The translations under genes were made by a program, and so were the position numbers. From a bacterium (lineage in GTDB: Bacteria; JAHJDO01): a DNA stretch of 6,176 bases. This document shows, piece by piece, positions 1 to 6,174 of the stretch (positions are counted from its first letter, which is position 1; each line of letters begins with the position of its first letter). Where the stretch lies: positions 1 through 6,176 of the forward strand of contig JAGMBN010000074.1 of NCBI GenBank assembly GCA_023129655.1. The letters are read 5' to 3'. A model generated the notes under the pieces. That model ran no database searches. It had not been told where the DNA came from and saw only the letters and a program-made list of their open reading frames with translations.

Positions 1-1
1 C

Positions 2-1036
2 TATGCAATTGCTTTTGCAGGATCAGTAGAGTGCCTTCGGGTAACACCATGGACCAGCTCGCGCACAACGCCGGAAATCCTGCGGCTTGGGGTTGAGGCA
101 AGCCCTGGGTCAAGCTGTCTGCCTTTCAAAGCGCACACAGGGCACTTTATAAAGGCTGCGCTTGACGGCGTGGAATATGGAGTGATGGCAAACAGTGCAG
201 GTACATGCCGTCTCCGCTACTACCGGGACATGCAGCAGCAAATCCTCAGGGAGCGGGAACTTAATCTCTTCATCTTTGGTTTTGGCTATGACGGGATCAA
301 GCCGCCTTTGATACGACATTTTGATCCAGATTTGATGCCGTTCCTGAGATGTTGTGCACGTACACCACTAAAAATTAAAACTATTGATCTGATTGAAAGA
401 CTGGCATGGCGAACGCGAGCATTGGAACGTCAAACCGGCGATACGACGCGTGTGGAGAATAAGTGTCTGAAAGATCTGGAAAATGCAGGAACTGTCCCGG
501 AAATTTGGAAACTAAAAAAAAAGATTCCGGCAAGATTTGATAAGATATGTATTGATACGGACAGAAGACCGCTAAGAGTCGCTCTGGTTGGTGAGGCATC
601 TGTCCTGCGTGACGATTATTTGAACCACAACATGATGGAAACGCTTGGTAACATGGGAGTTCATGTGCGAAATTTTTTTCTGATGGGCGAGGAGTTGGAC
701 AACATCTTTCATCTGGGACTCTGGCGAAAACATTCGCGAAGAGCTATGATGAAGACGGCGCGGCCATATTTGAAGTGTCTTGTTGGCGGACACGCTCTTG
801 ATTCTGTTGCGCATACCATCCGTTGCGCTAAAGATGGATATGACGGAGTAGTGCATATCTGTCCGACAGGCTGTATGCCGGAGATCAGCATCAGACCGAT
901 TCTTCAGAAAGTGAGCGCAGATTTCGGCATTCCTGTCCTCAAATGTTCGTTTGATGAACATACCAGCCATGTCGGCGTTGTCACGCGTCTGGAAGCATTT
1001 GTAGATATCCTGCTGGACAGAAGGAAAAAGAAATAA
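2..1036 (+). CDS. HgdB-like / CoA-activase-related Fe-S protein, 5'-truncated by the window edge
   Basis: The reading frame is open from base 2, so the gene starts outside the window. The GTG at 170 is not its start, because conserved family sequence lies upstream of it. The visible 344 residues match the family of 2-hydroxyacyl-CoA dehydratase D-component-like proteins annotated as activase-related (COG3580/COG3581-like). Landmarks are a CLPFK motif (Cys codon 116-118), an AGTCRLRYY segment equivalent to the usual GPCRFGYY (Cys codon 206-208), a second Rossmann-like half starting RPLRVALVGEAS near 570, and GYDGVVHICPTGCMPEI (Cys codons 860-862 and 872-874), followed by FDEHTSHVGVVTRLEAFVD. 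Three of these cysteines sit where the family keeps them and could bind a [4Fe-4S] cluster. Known relatives accept an electron from an ATP-driven activase. The activase gene follows after two bases, which supports that partnership. The substrate is unknown. Family assignment is strong; a specific reaction cannot be given. Confidence 0.85.
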   Translation, partial: YAIAFAGSVECLRVTPWTSSRTTPEILRLGVEASPGSSCLPFKAHTGHFIKAALDGVEYGVMANSAGTCRLRYYRDMQQQILRERELNLFIFGFGYDGIKPPLIRHFDPDLMPFLRCCARTPLKIKTIDLIERLAWRTRALERQTGDTTRVENKCLKDLENAGTVPEIWKLKKKIPARFDKICIDTDRRPLRVALVGEASVLRDDYLNHNMMETLGNMGVHVRNFFLMGEELDNIFHLGLWRKHSRRAMMKTARPYLKCLVGGHALDSVAHTIRCAKDGYDGVVHICPTGCMPEISIRPILQKVSADFGIPVLKCSFDEHTSHVGVVTRLEAFVDILLDRRKKK

Positions 1037-1038
1037 AA

Positions 1039-2025
1039 ATGATAAAGACAACAGGTTATCTTGGAATTGACGTAGGATCCATTAGCACGAATCTGGTTCT
1101 TGCTGATTCAGATGGTGAAATATTATTAAAAATGTACACACGAGCTGATGGAAACCCAATAAAGTCCGTACAGCAATCGCTCATGAAAATGGGTGATTTA
1201 CTGCCAAAGGATTTTCTTATCGCCGGTGTATGCACAACAGGCAGCGGGAGGTCACTTATCGGAGCAGTAGTTGGGGCAGACGTAGTTAAGAATGAGATCA
1301 GCGCGCATGCCCACGCAGCCTGCCACCTATATCCCAATGTCCGAACGATCTTTGAGATCGGAGGACAAGACAGCAAAGTAACGATCATACGGGATGGAAT
1401 TTTAGTGGATTTTGCAATGAATCTTGTATGCGCTGCAGGCACGGGCAGTTTCCTTGATTCACAGGCAAGAAGGCTCAACATTTCAATCCAGGAATTAAGC
1501 AGAACTGCCTTGCTTTCCAATAATCCAACGACTATCGCAGGGCGCTGTACAGTTTTTGCCGAGTCCGATATGATCCACAAGCAACAGACCGGCCATAGCC
1601 AGAATGATATCGTCATGGGTCTATGCTACGCTATGGCTCGCAATTTCCTCAGCAACGTGTGCACAGGAAAAGAGATTCAGGAGCCTATCGTATTTCAGGG
1701 CGGAGTAAGCGAAAACATGGGAATCCGCCGCGCATTCAAAGAAATCCTAAAAAAAGACCTGATCATTCCACGATACAATATGGTTATGGGAGCATATGGG
1801 GCTGCCTTGATAGCCCTGAATGCCGATATCAAAAAGTCCAGCTTTCGTGGCTATGAAATTTGCAGGCGGGAAATTGCCACGAAAAGTTTTTATTGTGGAG
1901 ACTGCCCGAACAACTGCGAAGTTATAGAACTGGTTGACTCTAACGAGATTATCGGCAGGAGCGGAGGACGCTGCCGAAAATGGGAAGGTACCACTGAAAG
2001 CAGAGAAAACGTTCAACTTTCTTAG
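1039..2025 (+). CDS. Acyl-CoA dehydratase activase / BadF-BadG-BcrA-BcrD-type ATPase with a C-terminal four-Cys tail
   Basis: This 328-residue protein belongs to the ASKHA (sugar kinase/HSP70/actin) fold ATPases that drive one electron from a [4Fe-4S] cluster into 2-hydroxyacyl-CoA dehydratases or benzoyl-CoA reductases. Visible motifs in order: phosphate-1 loop GIDVGSISTN (residues 9-18), TTGSGR (about 66-71), EISAHAHAA, IGGQDSK, NLVCAAGTGSFL with Cys131, GRCTVFAESD with Cys170, FQGGVSEN, and GAYGAAL. Cys131 and Cys170 are 39 residues apart, the same spacing as the two cluster ligands of the HgdC activator (Cys127/Cys166, from memory). A dimer-bridging [4Fe-4S] is therefore expected. Beyond the usual core of about 260 residues is a tail with Cys286-x2-Cys289-x3-Cys293 and a GGRC Cys312, a likely metal site. 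The ATG lies two bases after the upstream stop, with AAGGA (1021-1025) as a distant Shine-Dalgarno. The protein is cytoplasmic and presumably works with the upstream HgdB-like protein. Confidence 0.93.
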   Translation: MIKTTGYLGIDVGSISTNLVLADSDGEILLKMYTRADGNPIKSVQQSLMKMGDLLPKDFLIAGVCTTGSGRSLIGAVVGADVVKNEISAHAHAACHLYPNVRTIFEIGGQDSKVTIIRDGILVDFAMNLVCAAGTGSFLDSQARRLNISIQELSRTALLSNNPTTIAGRCTVFAESDMIHKQQTGHSQNDIVMGLCYAMARNFLSNVCTGKEIQEPIVFQGGVSENMGIRRAFKEILKKDLIIPRYNMVMGAYGAALIALNADIKKSSFRGYEICRREIATKSFYCGDCPNNCEVIELVDSNEIIGRSGGRCRKWEGTTESRENVQLS

Positions 2026-2029
2026 ATAA

Positions 2030-2458
2030 TTAATGATTTGATGCGATTCTATTCTGCAATGCTTTTGCGGTAAAAAACACGCTCATTCCAACAATAACTG
2101 CTAATATCGGCGCAATAATAAGAGAACCAAGCAGCCATTCCCACAACCTGTCATGGAATTGTTTGAAGATAACATCCATGGAAACATCGGTTAACCAGCG
2201 ACCGTGCCGCATATAGTACCCAAGCTCAATACATGCCACCGGAACAAAAGGCGGTATACATAAATTCTGTATAGCCAGCGCCATAATCTTATTCAGACGC
2301 AGTCGTATTGTTACATAGATAATTGCCAATGTATGAGTAGAGATAAGCGGTAATGTTCCAAGAAAAATTCCAACACCTGCAGACAAACCTAATCCAACAG
2401 GACTTGCATTTTCTTTTAGTAATATTTTTAATAATTTAATAGGACGATATGTCATCAT
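2030..2458 (-). CDS. DUF2062-family small membrane protein
   Basis: This protein of about 141-142 residues carries the DUF2062 signature: a basic N-terminus, then SPVGLGLSAGVGIFLGTLPL, a polytopic hydrophobic stretch with a conserved LRLNK turn, and NLCIPPFVPVACIELGYYMRHGRWL, the usual N-PP-Y/E-G-GRWL pattern. Predicted membrane segments are roughly residues 17-37, 41-62 and 106-128. The reading frame is open back to an ATG at 2572, but that would add 38 residues lying inside the upstream radical SAM gene. The tandem ATGATG at 2458-2453 fits the family length, leaving an overlap of about 20 nt with that gene (stop at 2436) and an AGAGGA about 12 nt upstream. Biochemical function is unknown. 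DUF2062 proteins are often found near or fused to lipid and glycan enzymes. Coupling to two radical SAM genes suggests that it anchors or serves a membrane-lipid step (inference). Confidence 0.82.
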   Translation of the reverse strand: MMTYRPIKLLKILLKENASPVGLGLSAGVGIFLGTLPLISTHTLAIIYVTIRLRLNKIMALAIQNLCIPPFVPVACIELGYYMRHGRWLTDVSMDVIFKQFHDRLWEWLLGSLIIAPILAVIVGMSVFFTAKALQNRIASNH

Positions 2459-3827
2459 GCGCCTGTGTTTTCCTCTGTTTCCTGCGGCTTTTCCCACTGG
2501 AAATAAGCATATCCCACATAGAGCCTGAATATCCGAGTTTATGAAGAAACTGTAAACTGGTATCCATGACATCAGGAGGAAAAATACAATGCCTAACGCC
2601 GGAAAATGCTTTGGTTAATGTCTCCTCCAGCCACTGTTTATCAATGTTTGGAGAAATGTAGTAAACCGGTTCCAGCAAATCCTGACTGCCGGAAAGAATA
2701 CCTTCTATGCGCGCTATGCGCTCAAGACCTGTGCCGGGGAGAATTCGTATGCCCATAAAAATAAAAGATACTGTTTTTTTTAGGTTTTTGATATTTTCTA
2801 TTCCTTCCAGCACTGTTTTTCGTGTCTCGCCCGGACAGCCGAACATATAATAATGCGCTGTGGCAATACCTGAACGAACAAAGGAGTCGTTGCACTCAAT
2901 AATATCCCTGAATAAAAATGACTTGCCAAGTTTACGAAGCGTTGTATTAGTGGATGCATCAGACCCAAGCTCTGCTGCTTTCAAACCGGTCTGTTTCATC
3001 AGCGCCATAATCTCATCATCCAGCTTTTCAGGCTTGAAGAACGCAGTCCATGGAGTAGATATGCCTCTTTTTGCCATTTCACGAACTACGTTCAGATAAT
3101 GCTTCTGGTCATCATTAAAAACCGAATCTGTAAAGAAAATATATTTTGCCTTGTGCGTATCGGTCAGTATTTGAATATCATCAACTACAGCCCTCGGATC
3201 TCTGCAGCGAATACTGCTGCCTTCCAAAAGAGGATACGAACAATACACGCAATTATGCGTACAGCCGCGCTTTGTTTGTACAGATCCGATATTTCCTGTT
3301 TTTAGATAAAAACCTATGATATCAGGGTCATAATACGCAGATGGAATTCCTTTCCCGCTCAGCTTAGACGCAGCACGTATACAGCATTTCTCAGGATAGA
3401 TGCCCTTTTCAGCATTGGAAACAAATTCAACCATTGATCTCTCACCTTCTCCAACAATTCCATAATCAGCGCCAACCTCACGCAGGATTACCTCCGGCAT
3501 AATGGAAAAACCTGAACCGCCAAGTACAACGGGCGCATCAGTTTCACAGCGGATTTCTTTAACAATATTCTTAACAACATCTATGTATCTCTGTTCATTT
3601 AATAGATTTACATTGTCAATATTACGGATTGATACGCCGATAATATCAGGACTTGTTTCTTTAATCGTATCTCTAAGTGCGCTTATTGACTGATTATTTT
3701 GAAGAAAGTCAAATTGACATACTTTATTCCCCGCATTACTCAGAGCAGCTGCAACCATACTCAAGCCAAGCGGATAAATAGGATATGGAGTGTTGGCAAT
3801 ATTGGAAGCAATCAGTAGAATTTTCAT
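2436..3827 (-). CDS. B12-binding radical SAM protein (second of the pair; lipid-biosynthesis-like family)
   Basis: A 463-residue protein, counted from the ATG at 3827. An N-terminal cobalamin-binding Rossmann domain (about 1-140) shows MKILLIASN, PLGLSMVAAAL, GVSIRNID, VVLGGSGFSIMPE and ADYGIVGEGE. The classical DxHxxG cobalt-ligand motif is absent, as in many class B enzymes. The radical SAM barrel begins with RGCTHNCVYC, where Cys189-x3-Cys193-x2-Cys196 bind the [4Fe-4S] cluster that cleaves SAM. It continues with FFTDSVFN and GCPGET (about 330-334). The C-terminus ends in a basic stretch. A GTG at 3833 is an alternative start, but the ATG at 3827 forms a 4-nt ATGA overlap with the upstream stop and begins directly at the domain. 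The SIRNID motif and overall layout resemble a family that NCBI names as lipid biosynthesis B12-binding/radical SAM protein (recalled, not searched). The likely reaction is methylation or rearrangement at an unactivated carbon. The substrate is unknown. Confidence 0.88.
   Translation of the reverse strand: MKILLIASNIANTPYPIYPLGLSMVAAALSNAGNKVCQFDFLQNNQSISALRDTIKETSPDIIGVSIRNIDNVNLLNEQRYIDVVKNIVKEIRCETDAPVVLGGSGFSIMPEVILREVGADYGIVGEGERSMVEFVSNAEKGIYPEKCCIRAASKLSGKGIPSAYYDPDIIGFYLKTGNIGSVQTKRGCTHNCVYCSYPLLEGSSIRCRDPRAVVDDIQILTDTHKAKYIFFTDSVFNDDQKHYLNVVREMAKRGISTPWTAFFKPEKLDDEIMALMKQTGLKAAELGSDASTNTTLRKLGKSFLFRDIIECNDSFVRSGIATAHYYMFGCPGETRKTVLEGIENIKNLKKTVSFIFMGIRILPGTGLERIARIEGILSGSQDLLEPVYYISPNIDKQWLEETLTKAFSGVRHCIFPPDVMDTSLQFLHKLGYSGSMWDMLISSGKSRRKQRKTQAHDDISSY
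3824..3827 (-). other. ATGA stop/start overlap between the two B12-radical SAM genes
   Basis: On the minus strand, ATG of the downstream gene (3827-3825) overlaps TGA of the upstream gene (3826-3824). No good Shine-Dalgarno precedes this ATG (context CGCGCGTGGTT), so termination-reinitiation is the likely way the second protein is made. This implies matched levels of the two enzymes. Confidence 0.7.
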
Positions 3828-5071
3828 AACCACGCGCGATTAGCATTTAATACGGTTTTTTTATAAGTTCCATCTTTTTTCTCTTTTTTGATAACTTCAA
3901 TAAACAGTTTTGCCATCTTCATTTCCTTGCCGCAGTCTTTATAGAACGTTTCCCATGCATAATGATACATGCTTTGCAATGCGTCTACAGTCATTTTTGC
4001 CGGTTTGAACACAACCTCCCCTGTTGTGTACTGAATCCAGTTGTTATGAAGGATTCTATTCTCTTTTTCCAATTGATTTCTGATCGGCGTGTGAAGAAAT
4101 GGAGTAAGAATGGTAAATTCGGCAAGATCAAGATTTATCTCAAGAAGAAAATCAACTAATCGCTTTATATAATCTTCGTCATGGTAATCCAAGCCGAGAA
4201 GAATAGTTCCTTCAACTCCAATACCGCGTTCCTGCAGCCGTTTAACTCTTCTGCGAATATGATCCGAGGTATCTATTATTGCCTGATATACATACCAGCA
4301 TCCGGCTTTAGCAGCCAGATCCAATATTTCGTCATCATCCTTTATAGGATGAGATATCCACTTCTTCTTCAATGGAGCAATTGCCTTAAACAATTCCTTT
4401 TCCCATTCATCGTTCTGCGCCAAAGAATTGTCAACGAAAAACAACCTGTTATTGTCAATGCTTTCCAGCTCTTTCACAACTGCATCAATAGGACGAGGTC
4501 TGAATTTACGCCCTCCCAAATATGGCGTGCAACAGGGAAAACAATCAAATCGGCATCCTCTGGACGCATGTATCAGATCAACCATCTGCACACCGCGGAA
4601 ATTATATAGTTCACGTTTAAGAATACTGCGTCTGGCAGTGCCGACCAGATTCATATCAGGAAAATCGTGGAAAAAGTCATACATCTTTTCAAGATGACCC
4701 CTTTTAAAATCCGCAATGACTTTATCAAACCTGCCTTCAGCTTCTCCAAGAAAAACACTATCAGCATGAGACATTGTCTCTTCTGCATGAAGCATTGTTG
4801 CAATGCCGCCAAACACTACCTTTTTCCCATGAGCCCGATACCAATCGGCAATCTCCCATGCGCGCGGCATCTGACATGTCAGCATAACTGAGAGCACAAT
4901 TAAGTCTGCATCTTCATGAAAGTCAAGCTCCTCAACATTCTCATCACAAAAAGAGATTTCAACATCATCACTTACTGCTGCAGCAAAACACACCGGACCA
5001 TGAGGCGGTAAATTAAATTCCGTCTGATCCATCAGTTTCGGCCATGTGGGATATATTAGTTTTATTTTCAT
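3824..5071 (-). CDS. B12-binding radical SAM protein (first of the pair; ladderane-cluster-like family)
   Basis: A 415-residue protein. The N-terminal cobalamin-binding-like domain (about 1-120) has IKLIYPTWPKL, LPPHGPVCFAAAV, a CDEN acidic turn, VVFGGIATMLHAEE and LGEAEG (109-113). DxHxxG is not present. The radical SAM core opens with HASRGCRFDCFPCC: Cys173-x3-Cys177-x2-Cys180 is the cluster motif, and Cys181 follows directly. FFVDNSLA, a SAM-contacting GIGVEGTILLGLD (about 283-295) and TPFLHTPIRNQLEKENRI complete the barrel and the DUF4070-like C-terminal region. The C-terminal helices include WETFYKDCGKEMKMAKLF. It starts 12 nt after the upstream Fic stop, with a TAAGGT that overlaps that stop as its probable ribosome site. 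It is read ahead of, and overlaps by 4 nt, the second B12-radical SAM gene, so the two are probably made together. The family resembles the B12/radical SAM proteins of ladderane-type lipid clusters (recalled). The substrate is unproven. Confidence 0.88.
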   Translation of the reverse strand: MKIKLIYPTWPKLMDQTEFNLPPHGPVCFAAAVSDDVEISFCDENVEELDFHEDADLIVLSVMLTCQMPRAWEIADWYRAHGKKVVFGGIATMLHAEETMSHADSVFLGEAEGRFDKVIADFKRGHLEKMYDFFHDFPDMNLVGTARRSILKRELYNFRGVQMVDLIHASRGCRFDCFPCCTPYLGGRKFRPRPIDAVVKELESIDNNRLFFVDNSLAQNDEWEKELFKAIAPLKKKWISHPIKDDDEILDLAAKAGCWYVYQAIIDTSDHIRRRVKRLQERGIGVEGTILLGLDYHDEDYIKRLVDFLLEINLDLAEFTILTPFLHTPIRNQLEKENRILHNNWIQYTTGEVVFKPAKMTVDALQSMYHYAWETFYKDCGKEMKMAKLFIEVIKKEKKDGTYKKTVLNANRAWL

Positions 5072-5080
5072 GTTAAAATA

Positions 5081-5086
5081 ACCTTA
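5081..5086 (-). promoter_or_regulatory. Probable ribosome binding site of the first radical SAM gene, overlapping the Fic stop
   Basis: On the minus strand the Fic stop codon TAA runs into TAAGGT, whose AGG lies 10 nt before the ATG at 5071. It is a weak Shine-Dalgarno. Ribosomes terminating on the Fic gene would sit on it, which favours coupled translation. Confidence 0.4.
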
Positions 5087-6139
5087 GTGCATTCTATAAT
5101 ATGCTCCCCTGCCTTTTCCAGCAAGCTCAATTATATCGGTATCTATGAGTTTTGAAATTTCTTTCAGCATTGCTTGTCGTGATATGTTAAAATTTGCTCT
5201 TAATTCTTTATTAGTAATCTTGCCTTTCACTTTAATCCTTTCTAAAATTTCTATCTGTCTTGATGTTAATTCTAATTGTTCAGCACTATTCACTTTTGGT
5301 AAAAAATCAAGTTTAACGATAACCTCTTTTACTTTATTCGTTGAATACAAAACACCATCAGTGAAATATTCAAGCCACTTTGTAATATCTCCTTTGCTTT
5401 TTTGGACTGTTTTTAATGCAGCATAATATGAGTATCTGTCTGTATCATAGTAATCATCAAGCGCAAAAAATCTTCTATGATCAAAGCCTGTTTTGTAAAA
5501 AACAAGAGATGCTAACAACCTTGCTGTTCTACCATTGCCGTCAATAAACGGATGAATTCTAGCTACTTCATAGTGTGCAATCCCAGCTAAAATAACAGGT
5601 TGAATACTGCTTGTTTTAGTAGCATTCAACCAATCCAAGAATTCTTTTACTAAACGAGGAACATCCCTGGTACGAGGAGGCATATATTCCACAACTTCCC
5701 TAAATTGTGTTCCATCAAATATTCTTCTTCCTACAAAAACTTGTCTATTTCTAAAAACACCGCAATCCTCAGAATTCTCAAGAGTTCCATTGGTAATTGT
5801 TTTATGGATATTTAAAAATAGCTTAACATCTATCGCCTTTTTACCTGCGTATTCAGGTATAGCATCTAATGCATGAAGATAATTTAGAACCTCCTGTTTA
5901 TCCTTGACTAAGCCAATAATCTGCTTATTTTCTGACAGCATGCCTACCTGCTCAAGTGTTAACCTGTTTCCCTCAATACTTGTAGAAGAATGAGCATTAT
6001 GAAGGCGAGCCTCTTTTTTTAACTTTAGCTCCCACTTAGGAATTAGTCTGGAATGTTCAATAATCTCTTTTCCAGCCGCAATTTGGGAGATATTATTAAG
6101 TATCTTATCTGTTATTGTATATTTTGGTTTAAATATCAT
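5084..6139 (-). CDS. Fic-domain protein (class II AMP-transferase type) with C-terminal winged helix
   Basis: This 351-residue protein has three parts. Residues 1-90 form a Fic_N-like region with the inhibition motif SSTSIEGN: Ser52-x3-Glu56-Gly57 fits [S/T]xxxE[G/N], the N-terminal autoinhibitory helix of class II Fic proteins. The Fic core (about 100-265) has an FRNRQVFVG flap hairpin and the complete catalytic motif HPFIDGNGRTAR, with His196 as base, Asp200 for metal binding, and Arg204/Arg207 for phosphates. Nothing essential is missing, so it should be an active but self-restrained nucleotidyl-(usually AMP-)transferase. Residues about 288-351 (LTSRQIEILERI, ITNKELRANFNISRQA) form a winged helix-turn-helix, as in many Fic relatives. 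The start is supported by the typical FKPKYTITDKI opening. There is no Shine-Dalgarno; see the promoter entry. It is the first gene of the minus-strand operon. The target protein is unknown. It is clearly more AT-rich than the left-hand genes. Confidence 0.93.
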   Translation of the reverse strand: MIFKPKYTITDKILNNISQIAAGKEIIEHSRLIPKWELKLKKEARLHNAHSSTSIEGNRLTLEQVGMLSENKQIIGLVKDKQEVLNYLHALDAIPEYAGKKAIDVKLFLNIHKTITNGTLENSEDCGVFRNRQVFVGRRIFDGTQFREVVEYMPPRTRDVPRLVKEFLDWLNATKTSSIQPVILAGIAHYEVARIHPFIDGNGRTARLLASLVFYKTGFDHRRFFALDDYYDTDRYSYYAALKTVQKSKGDITKWLEYFTDGVLYSTNKVKEVIVKLDFLPKVNSAEQLELTSRQIEILERIKVKGKITNKELRANFNISRQAMLKEISKLIDTDIIELAGKGRGAYYRMH

Positions 6140-6145
6140 GTATTG

Positions 6146-6174
6146 ATTATACTAAATGACAACCTAAATGACAA
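6146..6174 (-). promoter_or_regulatory. Sigma-70-like promoter of the Fic-radical SAM operon
   Basis: Read on the minus strand, TTGTCA (6174-6169) is followed after 17 nt by a perfect TATAAT (6151-6146). Only six bases, CAATAC, separate the -10 box from the ATG at 6139. A start site 6-8 nt after the -10 would fall at or next to the A of the ATG, so the transcript would be essentially leaderless, and no Shine-Dalgarno is seen. The match to consensus is 5/6 and 6/6 with ideal spacing. There is no experimental support. Confidence 0.7.

Noticed and set aside
170..172. GTG as the start of the HgdB-like gene
   Set aside because: The frame is open back to base 2, and upstream residues include the conserved CLPFK Cys motif, so the gene is truncated by the window, not started here.
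514..523. Run of nine A followed by G, forming an A-AAA-AAG slippery heptamer in frame within the HgdB-like gene
   Set aside because: A -1 shift would meet a stop at 538-540 after a few codons, and the zero frame keeps family similarity on both sides. No programmed shift is needed, though slippage cannot be excluded.
572..1051. 159-residue open frame on the minus strand opposite the HgdB-like gene
   Set aside because: There is no domain or ribosome site, and it is fully covered by a well-supported gene on the other strand.
1056..1616. 186-residue open frame on the minus strand opposite the activase
   Set aside because: The activase frame carries all family motifs. The opposite frame has no recognisable domain and is a shadow of it.
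1995..2022. GAAAG...CTTTC inverted repeat near the end of the activase gene as a terminator
   Set aside because: The five-base, AT-rich stem with a loop of about 16 nt and no T-run is too weak to call.
3831..3833. GTG as the start of the second radical SAM gene
   Set aside because: It adds only two residues. The ATG at 3827 gives the common ATGA overlap and starts directly at the B12-binding fold, so it is preferred, although GTG remains possible.
4181..4609. 142-residue open frame on the plus strand inside the first radical SAM gene
   Set aside because: It lies antisense to the conserved radical SAM core and has no recognisable protein features.
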